From positions 1-29,754 of the forward strand of contig LLEY01000320.1 in the NCBI GenBank assembly GCA_001414485.1: a stretch of DNA of 29,754 bases. Direction: 5' to 3'. Positions within the stretch are counted from its first letter, which is position 1, and each line of letters starts with the position of its first letter. Below the pieces are notes generated by a model. It was not told where the DNA came from and made no database searches. It saw only the letters and a program-made list of their open reading frames with translations. This document shows, piece after piece, positions 1-9,493 of the stretch. Origin of the DNA: Calycina herbarum. Its lineage: Eukaryota > Ascomycota > Leotiomycetes > Helotiales > Pezizellaceae. Both the position numbers and the translations under genes were made by a program.

Positions 1-58
1 ATTGAAGGGAGGTAGGCGAGTAAGCGAGTTTTTCCTTTACTTTTATTGTTTCTGTTCT

Positions 59-102
59 GTTTCTTTTCATTTCTTTTCATTTCTTTTCATTTCTTTTCTT
101 TT
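59..102. repeat. 10-bp microsatellite, unit TTTCTTTTCA
   Basis: About four tandem copies of the decamer TTTCTTTTCA form a pyrimidine-rich tract. No coding potential is seen. It is the first of several simple repeats in the leftmost 0.7 kb. Confidence 0.9.
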
Positions 103-146
103 TGATGGGGCGTAAAAAATGGGGGGAGGGTAAGAGTGAGAAGACT

Positions 147-175
147 TGGGTGTTTGGGTGTTTGGGTGTTTGGGG
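147..175. repeat. 8-bp microsatellite, unit TGTTTGGG
   Basis: Three to four copies of a G/T-rich octamer lie 20 bases before a larger tandem duplication. The tract is too short and isolated to be telomeric. Confidence 0.85.
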
Positions 176-193
176 GCGTAGAGGGAGGAGGTT

Positions 194-507
194 GGAAGGT
201 ATTCATTCGCGACTTGGGACTACTTTTGAGTTGGAGATAAAGAGGGCCGTTAGAGATTTTAGGGTTGCGAGGTAGGTCTTGTTTTGTAATCTGGATTCTA
301 GGTAGGTGGTAAGTTTGCTTTTCATGTGTTTTGGATGAAAAAAATTGAAGGTATTTATTCGCGAGTTGGGATTACTTTCGAGTCGGAGATAAAGAGGGCC
401 GTTAGAGATTTTAGTGTTGCGAGGTAGGTTAGAAGGTTGAGATAGGTCTTGTTTTGTCATTTGGATTCTAGGTAGGTGGTAAGTTTGCTTTTCATGTGTT
501 TTGGATG
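194..507. repeat. Tandem duplication, unit about 145-165 bp, two diverged copies
   Basis: Copy 1 (194-337) and copy 2 (about 345-507) share long blocks, including GAGGGCCGTTAGAGATTTTA and TTTGCTTTTCATGTGTTTTG. Copy 2 has an extra insertion of about 18 bp near 425-445 and scattered substitutions. The minus-strand ORF across the region is only the repeat read twice and is not taken as a gene. Confidence 0.85.
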
Positions 508-533
508 GGATATTTAGAAGAATGCTTATGAGC

Positions 534-568
534 TGGGAGTTGGGAGTTGGGAGTTGGGAGTTGGGAGT
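534..568. repeat. 7-bp microsatellite, unit TGGGAGT
   Basis: Five tandem copies of a G-rich heptamer. A short (GGACT)n run follows at 639-653. Apart from these repeats, nothing else is recognisable in 1-749. Confidence 0.85.
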
Positions 569-749
569 TTAGATATTTGGAGGGGATCAAAAGGTTTGCA
601 TATTTGTGAAGGAGGGGTTTATAGACTTGGAGGTTTTGGACTGGACTGGACTGGACGATATACGCAGTTAGGGAGACGTGGGTCTGAGATAAGTTTGTAA
701 ATAGGTGCGCAAAACGAAAGCCTTCTTGGTATTCAGAAATCTCTTGTCG

Positions 750-1213
750 TTATTTTGAACCTCTGTCACCGTCTCGGTAGTAGCGATACAAAAGTTCATT
801 GGCTTGCGGTATAGTCCTCGAGTCATGAAACAGCATTATTTCCATATCGTGAAGGTCAAGAAACTTGGCATCCTGGAGAATGATTTCCACCATAACAAAT
901 TAGCATAAGTCTTTTTGGTTTAATTTGGCGCTGAGAGTTGCGATTAAGAATCGAAGAAACTTTTGCCTGCGAGCTTTTCTTTTCAACTATGAAGAACATT
1001 ACTCACTAGAAGCAGCATCTTTGACATTGTGAAATCCAACTCAGATTCAGGTTCCGCTTTCACTTTTGGAAGTTCTTTCTTTTTAATACTGGGCATTCTT
1101 CGTGGAACAGTTGCAAGAGCTTGTTTTTGTTTTGGTCTCTTAAATGCTGGGGGTCTCTTCTTTCTCGATTTGGGAACAACTGTTGTGAGAATCACCGTCT
1201 GCTTTATGCTCAC
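750..1213 (-). CDS. Small two-exon gene of unknown function (5' end uncertain)
   Basis: I do not recognise this protein. On the minus strand an open exon (to 1007) ends at a consensus donor GTGAGT (1006-1001). A 134-bp intron (873-1006) has a GCTAAT branch-like site and a CAG acceptor. The join is phase 0, and the second exon (872-750) runs 40 codons to TAA. The first exon encodes a very basic Lys/Arg/Pro-rich stretch and then an acidic segment (KAEPESELDF). The second exon is mixed and acidic (DLHDMEIMLF, then ELLYRYYRDG). The first in-frame ATG is at 1096, which would give 70 aa. The open frame extends to 1213, so an upstream exon with an acceptor such as AAAGCAG near 1203-1209 is also possible. 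A nuclear, nucleic-acid-binding role is conceivable from composition only. Confidence 0.4.
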
Positions 1214-1760
1214 CAGGCAGAGATATGTTCTCGTTATTGAGGTTTATTTTTTTAGCCCCTATATTATAGATCGTGGACTCATTGTTGACATTGTATCTAG
1301 AGACTTTGAGATGAAGAGTCAGTTGTGGTTATGGAGAATTATTATAGGTATCTTAACTTTTACTTATACGATACACCCAAGTGGCTTGTTGCGTATTGGT
1401 GGATTGAACAATTGCGTTGTAATGACGAGTTAGAATAGTGTTAGTTGAGGGTTCTTAGAAGAAGTTTTTCAGTGTTCAGCCAGACTATTGTTACTAAAGC
1501 GAGTAACCTATTGTTGGGAGACAAGTCTGTTATGCAATGCAAGATATTTGAAGAGAAGTAACGTTAAGCAAAGTTAATCTTATAAAGACACAGAGCCACG
1601 CTAATCGGCTAATTAGTGCTTCAATTATCTGAAGTCATGTGGAAGGGAACTCAGGACGAATAGTAAAAGCGGCAATTGCCACTTCAGGTTCATACCTACC
1701 CAGAAGACCAGGAGGATCACCACTAAGAAAACCACAAAGACTGCTCGTGGAGGTTCAAAG
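1214..1760. other. Intergenic stretch, no convincing gene
   Basis: No domain or strong start is seen. On the plus strand the frame leading into the pseudogene at 1761 stays open from about 1630 but has no ATG before 1761. On the minus strand an Asn/Lys-rich open stretch near 1170-1325 overlaps the 5' part of the small gene in another frame and could hold part of its missing first exon. Confidence 0.4.
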
Positions 1761-2524
1761 ATGAAGGTCAGCTCGTCAGCAGCGAACAAGACAACGATTG
1801 CCCAAAGATCAACAAAACGCAAACCCCTACCAAAGCCTGAGTACGTCTTTCACCTCTTTCCTCAGCTGCCAATTGAGCAGAACGATTATTTAGAAGTTAT
1901 CTATTACTCGGAGAGTCATTACAGTTGCAGGTTGTGAAATTCACAAGTACCGATGGCCGATGGCAGTCCTTCGCTATTGATCCAATACCGCCTCTTCTCC
2001 TCACATGCCACGAATAGAGATCGCTCCTACTCAACAACTACAAACACTTTCAAGGAAACGATAAGAAGTATGGAAGCGTTCTGGTGGATTTCAGCCTTGA
2101 CGTGTTGTATGTTGATCAGCCCAACAGTGTTATATCCCATAATAGTTGGGCTTATAACGACAGGGCTCTTACAAATACAATCACTTCTGTAATGGTTAAT
2201 ACCGACGGTTTTTCAACTATTGCTGCTATCTGTTATCTTCCCAGTGCGACAAAAGCACTCCCTTCTTTGGCGGAAATTCTTGTCCTCTCAAAGGATCTCA
2301 AACCTGGCGTTAAAAATGGTCACCCCGTCGCTAAAAATGATCACCCAGAGATTATTGGTTTTGAGGAGCATGAAGTCAAAGACATACCAAGGTCTTTGCA
2401 GGGAAACATTAACTTGGGAAATTCACGTTTGGATCATTTTCAAGCTTTGTATAAAGTTGAAACAACCGAATTACAATTCACAAAACCTGCGATTAAGGCT
2501 GGGCGAACTATGCTTCCAGGATGA
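1761..2524 (+). pseudogene. Decayed 2EXR-domain gene
   Basis: This is a relative of the two intact 2EXR genes downstream, now spread over three frames. Frame one (ATG 1761 to TGA 1935-1937) has a basic leader and the 2EXR opening (VFHLFPQLPIE). It then shifts near 1870 into a frame reading LSRTII, stop (TAG 1891-1893), then ITRRVITV. This matches LRRTIW...RRFITI in the paralogue at 3047-5212. The third frame (from about 1961) reads IPPLLLTCHE, stop (TAG 2015-2017), RSLLL, then GND and LDVLYVDQ. That is the second E-x-R block with its x residue turned into a stop. The tail to 2524 keeps a LPSLAEILV segment (LPNLQ in the paralogues) and an IIGFEEHE segment (TIGWED). It corresponds to the C-terminal half of the double-domain paralogues, or to a former single-domain gene. 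Two frameshifts plus two stops make a functional product very unlikely. Confidence 0.8.
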
Positions 2525-3046
2525 GAAGATATTGTTTGATGTTAGGAAGCTTGAGATGTACATAGACGAAAGATAACCTTAGCACTAAACAATCTCCAGA
2601 AGATACTAATAAACAATTATTATGAAACCTTGTGTTTTGAGCTTGTAATTATGAAAAACTCTCTAGTTTCTATCATGCCCTTTCTGTGCTGATGACAAGG
2701 CTGAGAAGTTAACACTGAACTAATTAGCTGAACAAGAGTGAATTGAGTAGAGCAAATTGGATGCGCTTCATATTCAGCATTTCACTTAGGCCCCTACTAA
2801 TACCACCATGTTCTAGCCTAAGAAGCAAGGACCCCCCCCCTAACCTTATTTCAGTGAATATAAGTGTGTAATGCAGGCAGGCACGCTAGTAGTGCTTTTT
2901 TCTTAAAGAAACCAACAATTGTTTCTCAACACCTCTTCTGAGACATCTGAACAAGCAAATATCAAGACACAGGGCTCTTTTATAAACATCCCGTTTCATC
3001 CATATCAATATAAAAGAAGCTGAACCGCCCGCCACATCTGCGAATC
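2525..3046. other. Intergenic region and 5' flank of the 2EXR gene at 3047
   Basis: No gene is seen. There is a run of nine C near 2832. The last 70 bp look like a promoter and 5' UTR: TATAAA at 2981-2986, then a pyrimidine-rich stretch, and the ATG at 3047 in good context (GAATCATGG). Confidence 0.6.
2981..2986 (+). promoter_or_regulatory. Candidate TATA box for the 2EXR gene at 3047
   Basis: TATAAA lies 61 bases before the start codon, which would give a leader of roughly 30-35 nt. A second TATAAAAG lies at about 3009, closer to the ATG. Assigned from position and motif only. Confidence 0.4.
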
Positions 3047-5212
3047 ATGGTTCCCCAAACATCCACGCCGCCAGAAAAGTCCACAACAGGCACAGAATCT
3101 CTCACCAAATTCTTTGCGCCCCACCGACGAATTCTTAACCACTTCAGTAGATCAATCCCTAAAGAACCAACGTTCCATCTCTTCCCCAAACTTTTGCCGT
3201 TCATCCGTCGCAAGATCTGGCTTCTTGCTCATCAAAACTCCAACCGAATCATAGAAGGTGTGTGATTTCTGACAGTTTCCTTCTCTTTTGGGTTCTTTGG
3301 GGATTTGAGACTCTGTTTCCTCCCAAGACAATCCCCTCTACTCCGACAGTCTCTGGATAATTGCTGGAAATGATAATACTAACTTGGAGATCTTCTATAG
3401 TTACCACCTACCCTGGCACGTACGGATTTGGCATCTTCGACCCAGACAGCCTATATCACAGTCATATGGGTAATGTTCCCCAGCATCTCCCTCATTATAG
3501 TCGGTATGGACGTTGGGACGGCTGGGAAGCACACGCGAATCAAGAACCGGTTCTCCTACACGTATCCTCTGAGGCGAGGAAAGTCCTACTGCCATTATAT
3601 GCCACACCATTCAACAATGAGCATGTCAGAGGTTCTGCAACCAAGACGACTGAGACGAAGAATCTTCTATTTTGTTGGGAGAAGGACACTTTATTGATTA
3701 ATCTCAGAGTATTCCGTCACCGAGGGAATACTTTAAAGGGGATTTTTGGCCAGTTATTCGGTACGGCATATAAAGACGACAATAGCCCCAACTCAATCAA
3801 GAAGAAGCTACGCCATCTGGCAGGGAACCATGAATTCTGGATGAGCTTGTTTCGGCATCCGACTATTTTACCAGAATTTACGACGTTCTTCGAACAAATC
3901 ACGAACTGTAAGGTAATGGGGACACTGTTCCCCCACTTCCTTCCTCTTGAATCACTCCTAAATCACTCCTGAACCCCAGCATTTATCCTGTGCCGTATCC
4001 CGAGACATTTCTTGATAGCCAAATGCTAACTCCCCCATCATCTAGTGGAGATCAAATATGTTCCACTATACCTGCAAAAACGTTCAGGCACCAAGCTTCT
4101 AGGGTTCGAGGAAGATGCTCTCGTCAAGGATAGATGGGGTACACAATTTCGAGGTGATTTCTTCAAGATGCCTTTGAATTGGTACACGAAAGGACGTAAG
4201 GCCCTCGATAAACTCTGCAAACAGAATGCAGGCGGAAGCAGATATATCAAATCCCGAAAGAGGCTCCAGTTTTATACTGTTTATGCTCCTCAATTATTGC
4301 GCTGGAAGGCTTTGTGGCGTAGGATTCAACTACTTGAACCCCCACCCAAACGAGACAAACACCCCAAGAATGACTCCGGCCCAGTCTTCACATTGTTTCC
4401 TGACCTCCCCCTCGAACTTAGAAGAACTATTTGGGAATTCGCACTCCCAGATAGGAGATTCATTACTATATCTGTTCCACCTATCTGGAATGATTTCGCC
4501 GAGAACGATAGGTGGGTTCATCCGACCGACATTACTTATTTCCATCCAGTTGCAATTGATCGTGTTCCAGCACAATTTTTTGCTTGCCATGAGGCACGGG
4601 AATTAGTGAACAAGCGCTATATGCCATTAAACGGCAATGATGGGTTCGGAACAGTCTTTTTCAATCCCGAAATAGATGTCCTTTGCTTCGGTATGTACTC
4701 AGCTTCCCTGTGCAAATGTCTTCTTTGGGCATATCCTAGAGCTAGAAAATGCTCATGACTCCCACTCCTTCAATTCCACAATCAATCTCAATGAATTAAG
4801 CTGACGTCGAGATTCTATAGACACCAAGCCAGGACTGAAGAACCCAACCCATATCCTCAACAGAGCATTTCTCAAGGCGGTCCCGGAGGAAATTTTGAAC
4901 AGAATAACAAGTATTCATATTTGCTTGTTCCATGAAGATTCGCACCTTATCTACCCCATCGCTTATTTATGGGAGTTGATGGATCGTCTTCCAAATCTAC
5001 AAGAAGTTTTTTCGAAGACGAATTATTGGGATTATAGTTCAGGACACCCTATGATAGGTTGGAGAGAGAACAAAAATACGAAATGGCTAACCAGTGAGGT
5101 GGAGGCATATTTGCTGACGTTGGAGATGAACATTCCTCAGCTTGCTAAGCTTGTCAAACATGGCAAACCTAAATATGACTACTCATTCGATATATACCTC
5201 GACCACAGGTAA
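3047..5212 (+). CDS. Double 2EXR-domain protein, four exons, 584 aa
   Basis: 2EXR is a fungal domain of unknown function named for two E-x-R motifs. Exons: 3047-3257, 3401-3907, 4046-4690 and 4821-5212; total 1755 nt, in frame. Intron 1 (3258-3400) is GTGTGT...TACTAAC...TAG. Intron 2 (3908-4045) is GTAAGG...GCTAAC...TAG. Intron 3 (4691-4820) is GTATGT...GCTGAC...TAG. Introns of 130-143 bp are long for this group. The intron 2 donor was chosen because it yields ITNLEIKYVPLYL, matching FSNLEEVVFVPYF in the convergent paralogue; the nearby GTAATG donor breaks the frame. The first 2EXR starts near residue 43 (FHLFPKLLPFIRRKIW, with E of the first E-x-R replaced) and has a second block SSEAR. The second starts near residue 354 (FTLFPDLPLELRRTIW) with block CHEAR and ends near LDVLCF-like sequence. 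No signal peptide or membrane helix is seen. It converges on its paralogue at 5827-7625. Confidence 0.88.
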
Positions 5213-5826
5213 TTGGTCAGTGAATAGTTAGTAGGGGAATTTTTCTTTTCGGTAGCTAGTCAACTCATGCAATACAAACGTCCTCCTTGCCAAATTCCTA
5301 AGATTTGCCATGCTGTGTCAGTGAAGACTTGGAGCATTGGAAGATAACGGTGCATTCGTCCGAGTACAGGTTTCCACTATTGGTTCAAAAATTCTCAGAC
5401 AATATAAGCTGTTATCCAAAAAGGCTCGGAGATGTGGGAAAGACGACCCTTAATTCTTCTAGACCTCCCCAGGAAAATACTTGTAAACATTCAAGACAGT
5501 CTCGGACAACAGTTAGTAAGGAGATGTACTCGGAAACCACTCTAACACTTATCTTCACAAAAGCAAGTAGCACTACACATATATAAGTATGTATCCGAGT
5601 TCTAAAAGCTCAACAAAGCCTAGGGAAGTGAATACTGTCAGTCATTGGAAGTGACTCCCCAGTTCAAATCCCAACGACGAATGATTAACAGTTCGCACAG
5701 ATATCGAAGTGAAGTTGAAGTTTTAAAATCAATGATATTCTAAGCCCACGCTAATCTACTTATACAGTTGGGAAAAGATCAACCTACAAGAGGCTTGAAA
5801 CGGGGGACATGATTCAGGGTTAAGGG
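5213..5826. other. Convergent intergenic region between the two 2EXR genes
   Basis: No gene is seen. A plus-strand open frame at 5305-5586 lacks an ATG and any familiar motif. The region should hold the 3' ends of both flanking genes; I see no strong terminator signature. Confidence 0.5.
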
Positions 5827-7625
5827 TTAATAACTAAAACCGCAGAAAGCGCGATCACCCATAATACGTTGTCCAAATCGAATTGAGGGACGTTTGCAGT
5901 CAGAACCAAGCCCCCATCTCTCGAGCTGTTTCTCTTCATCCTCCGTCAGCTCACTCCTTCCATAATCCTCCCAACCAATTGTCCTAGGCTGATTTTTCTG
6001 TAAGCGCCATCTATCAAAGTTGGCCATTTGATCATCATCATCAACTCGTATATCTTGGAGGTTTGGTAGTCGAGCAAGATCAGCACTGTAGATGCGATTT
6101 GGTATTCTCATCCGAATTCCTTGGATGTTGGCAATGGATTTTCGTGCGCGGTCCGACACCTTGTCGAGGAAAGTCGACAAGGTGTTTTCCCGAGGGTAGT
6201 AGAAGCAAAGAACGTCTAACTTCAAGTTGGAATATATCGTTGGGTAATTGTCGTTGCCTTTGAGTGGTTGATAATATCTCAGAAGTTCAGCACGTGCCTC
6301 TTGGCTCACGAAGAATAGAACTGGTACACATTCGCTAGCAACCGCGTGCCACGATTCAGGGAGGCTCGTAGTATAAAGGTAATCGTCTAGTATTGTGGTG
6401 GAGACTATTTCGATATATCTTTGTGGGGGAAAAGCGAATCTCCAAATCTGCGCTCGCAATCTGCAACAAATTAGCATACGTTTCGCTCGTTTAACTCAGG
6501 AGTCGGGAGCAGTGAGTAAGGATGAAACCTCCTCCCGGCCAGTAAGAATAGGAGTCCAAAAAGGGGAACAAAGGGAAAAGTTACATACTCTGGGGGTAGG
6601 TGAGGGAATAAAGTAAATGAATTAAAAGCTGAGACACCCGATGCCGTGGGGGGCAAGTATACCGGAACAACCTCGTTGTAATAGTTGCCCAAGTCGAGCT
6701 CATCCATTCCGAGGTTATCGTTTCGTAGCTTTTTCAGAAGATCCAACTGGCGTGGTACCCATTTCAAAAGTCCTCTCCGAAACTCTCTCTGGAAATTCGG
6801 ACCCCAAGGTCCTCTCAAAACTTCGCCCTCAAATTCATCACACCGTGCCAGAATACTTGAATCTTTTATTCGCCGTTGGAAATATGGTACAAAAACCACT
6901 TCCTCCAAGTTGCTGAAACCCTCGAAAAAGGTCGCATTTGCGGCGCAGCGAGTTCCATTTCCCAATGCCCTGTTCCACACTTCAAAGTTTCCGCCCACCC
7001 GGCGCAATTGCTGCTTGACCAGAGAAGCAAAAGGAGAAGAGAAAGTGGGATTACCAATGCCTGTGTAATGGTGGCCGAATATTTCAGTAAATATCCTTGG
7101 CAAGTAGTCTTCCTCTGCCCAATACTCCTCAATATCAACCACAAGCAAGTCTGTGTCCCAACAGAAAAGGAATTCCTCGCCCAAGAACTCTCCTTTCTTG
7201 GCGAAAACACGAACATTAGTGCTATCAAAGGGAGTTGAGTATTTAGGGAGAATGGTATTTCGCGACTCTTGACAAACAGCAAGGAGGGTGGGAATTTGAC
7301 ATGAATATATTTCCCAAGGCTCATCGACTGGAAAGTTGTTGGCTTGTCGATAGTAGATTCCGTTGGGAAAACCTTGGAGTCTTACCTGGACGGTACGAGA
7401 TGAAGAGTTGTGGGCTAGAAGCCATATCTTGAGACGGAGCTTTTCATCTAGTCGGTTGAAAGGGTGGAATTGTCGGTTCTCGGTGTCTTCCGTGGCTTGC
7501 GGTTCAGTGAATTGGAGTTCCGAAGCATGTTTGACTGCGTTGGGAGTGGTGTCTACAATGCGATCCGCCGATTTCTCGCTTGCGTTTTCTGAGCTTGTAG
7601 CCCGCATATGGGTATTGGGAGTCAT
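5827..7625 (-). CDS. Double 2EXR-domain protein, two exons, 556 aa
   Basis: Paralogue of the gene at 3047-5212, transcribed towards it. Exons: 7625-6589 and 6460-5827. The 128-bp intron (6461-6588) is GTATGT...ATGCTAATT...TTGCAG. The join splits a Glu codon and restores FPHLPPELRAQIW. The total of 1671 nt is in frame. The N-terminal 50 residues are Ser/Thr/Glu-rich and probably disordered. 2EXR-1 starts near residue 53 (FHPFNRLDEKLRLKIW) with second motif CQESR. 2EXR-2 starts near residue 336 (FTLFPHLPPELRAQIW) with second motif SQEAR, then KLDVLCF and a conserved LPNLQDI segment. The GTAAGA at exon-1 codons for VRL might look like a donor, but splicing there would break the frame, and the read-through fits the domain. 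The function of the family is unknown; no catalytic residues are visible. Expected to be soluble. Confidence 0.88.
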
Positions 7626-8015
7626 TTCCGCTGGAGGGCTGAAGCTTTGATTGATTGAGAGAGAGTATGGCCGTTAGCTAATCTAATCCTAAGAGGGGAA
7701 CGAAGATGGTAATAATATATCCAAACAAGAAGGCGTGGTGATGATTCCCATCCGGGTACTCACATGTCGTTGTGAATCAGTGATACTGAGCTAAGGGGTA
7801 GATAAGCTAGTGGGTCTGTGAATCACCACACTAGAACACAAGTTGCGACCAACACAATCAGCCATCTAAGTACCATGCAATTGCGCCCAGGAACCCACAA
7901 TAAAATTGTATTGAGGCTTCAGGGTGTTATGAAATTGTACCAGGTTGACGGAAAGCGTTTTTTTTTGGAACGCATCACGTGAGGTGAAAAGCGGGGTCGG
8001 CGGGAGATCTTCGAT
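7626..8015. other. Intergenic region, 5' flank of the minus-strand 2EXR gene
   Basis: No gene is seen. It contains a T9 run in a small hairpin-like setting (GCG, T-tract, CGC near 7955-7975) next to a CACGTG E-box at about 7977-7982. It separates the 2EXR gene from the SDR gene, which has the same orientation. Confidence 0.5.
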
Positions 8016-9053
8016 TTAAAAATCCAACTTTACTTTCAACTTGTTCCCCTTCACGATGTAATCTTCTTTGGCCATCAACTCTGGCATATCCCAGGTAACA
8101 TTGATATATCTCCCAGCAAGCCACTCCCTCTTTTCCTTGGTCAAAAAGACGAGCGTATCAGCACTTAACTCCGGCGTTTCGGTGAAAACTACGTCACATA
8201 TCAGCGAAAATACGAACCAAGTAACACTCTGGAATAGGACTTACTCTCTGTCAACCCCAACTTCTCTACTCCCTCAGCGCCCCCAATCATATCCGTTGGG
8301 ATATTCCCCGGGTGTATACAGTAACTCACAACACCCTGAGCACCATATTCCACACTCAAAAATTCCATCAGTCTCAGCACAGCCAATTTGCTTGATTGGT
8401 AGTCACTCAAACCCGAATGCACAATGTGCGCACCCACACTACTTGTTGTAATAATCGTTTTGTCTCCTCCCTTCAAAAGTAAAGGCAAGAATCCTCTTGA
8501 AAGTAGGTAAGGGCCACGGAGATTCACATTCCAAGTCTCCCACCAATCATCCGGGTTACTCTCAGCGATAGGTTTAAATGATCCAATGACACCAGAATTG
8601 ATGATGAGGATATCCAATTTCCCGAATTCTTTCTCGACAGTGGAAGCAGCTTCTTGGACACTTGATTGGGATGTAATATCGATGCTTACACAAATCACCT
8701 TTGGAGCTGGTCGATTTGCCTTTTCAGCTGCTGAGAGGACGGCTTCTTTCACTGCCGAGAGATTTGATCGAGCTCCGATGGCGATTTGAGAAGCTCCGGA
8801 CTGAGCGAAGGATGTGGCAATAGCGAGACCGATTCCCCGAGAAGCCCCAACGACGAAAACAGATTTGTTCGTTGCCGCAATGGAGCTTGGGGATATTTCC
8901 TGGTAAGTGTCACTATGTACCTTCGAGGTTACGTCATAATCGCCTGTGAATTGTCAGGTTCGAGGTTCTCTTACATTTTTAGAGAGCCAGGTGCCAAAAT
9001 GAAAATTTACCTGGGCCTTCAAGAAGATTTGGTGTTCCGCGTGGTGGAGGCAT
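8016..9053 (-). CDS. Short-chain dehydrogenase/reductase (SDR), three exons, 304 aa
   Basis: Classical SDR: an NAD(P)-dependent oxidoreductase, substrate unknown. Exons on the minus strand: 9053-9011, 8943-8245 and 8188-8016; total 915 nt, in frame. Intron 1 (8944-9010, 67 bp) is GTAAAT...CCTGAC...CACAG. Intron 2 (8189-8244, 56 bp) is GTAAGT...GCTGAT...GTAG. The first exon encodes only 14 codons (MPPPRGTPNL). The dinucleotide-binding motif is VVGASRGIG (about residues 45-53). IINSG (about 128-132) replaces the usual NNAG. An Asn near 155 lies in WNVNLRG. The catalytic set is Ser183 (TTSS), Tyr196 and Lys200 (YQSSK), with the usual 13-residue Ser-Tyr spacing. The C-terminus has REWLAGRYINVTWDM, typical of fungal SDRs. 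The N-terminal segment before the Rossmann fold (VHSDTYQEISP) also fits such fungal members. No signal peptide; probably cytosolic. No pathway partner is nearby, so I do not assign a substrate. Confidence 0.92.
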
Positions 9054-9169
9054 AATTTTGGAGACAGAAAGAGTGTTCAATTGGAAAACTTTAGTATTTT
9101 GTATCCCGAGTTATAAGTTTGAAACACATAGAATATGAGGTTTGCACCTTCTCCATCCGGAATGAGGAG

Positions 9170-9493
9170 TTATTTATGTATTTCTTGCAACCCCACCCAA
9201 GATTTCAAAGATTCGGAGTTAATCGTGATATCCACATCGGATTTTATATTTGCCTCCGTCGGTGTTAAAATGACATGATGGCGTGTTTGAAGACCAACAA
9301 CCCACAATTCTACGAACGACCCCAGCAGTCCTTCTCTATCTGATCGACTCGAAATAGAAAGTGCCCACCAAGACCAGCAAGTCGGCGAATCCTCGGAGCA
9401 ACTCACTTGTCTGGCGGAAAATCCATTATATATAATATCCTCACTTGAGTCACTCCAGAGCCTGTTGAACGAAGGGAAGCTTATATTTACCAT
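9170..9493 (-). CDS. Hypothetical small ORF, 107 aa
   Basis: An intact ATG-started ORF with good start context (GTAGCCATGGT), not recognised. The middle is Ser/Trp-rich (SPTCWSWWALSISSRSD) and the end reads like a soluble domain (QTRHHVILTPTEANIKSDVD). It lies upstream of the SDR gene in the same orientation, about 115 bp away. No domain, signal peptide or intron was identified. The ATG is followed by GTAAAT, so it could also be part of an exon whose neighbours I cannot place. It may be a chance ORF. Confidence 0.35.
   Translation of the reverse strand: MVNISFPSFNRLWSDSSEDIIYNGFSARQVSCSEDSPTCWSWWALSISSRSDREGLLGSFVELWVVGLQTRHHVILTPTEANIKSDVDITINSESLKSWVGLQEIHK

Noticed and set aside
203..460. 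85-codon minus-strand ORF
   Set aside because: It is the tandem duplication translated; the protein repeats itself and matches nothing known.
1029..1433. 134-codon plus-strand ORF
   Set aside because: It lies opposite the small spliced gene, is Phe/Gly-rich in a way expected of antisense reading, and has no motif.
3913..3918. GTAATG as the intron 2 donor of the plus-strand 2EXR gene
   Set aside because: The phase does not fit the acceptor; GTAAGG at 3908 restores the frame and the paralogue alignment.
7315..7390. Extra intron in exon 1 of the minus-strand 2EXR gene
   Set aside because: The best donor-acceptor pair would remove 58 bp and break the frame; unspliced reading fits the domain.
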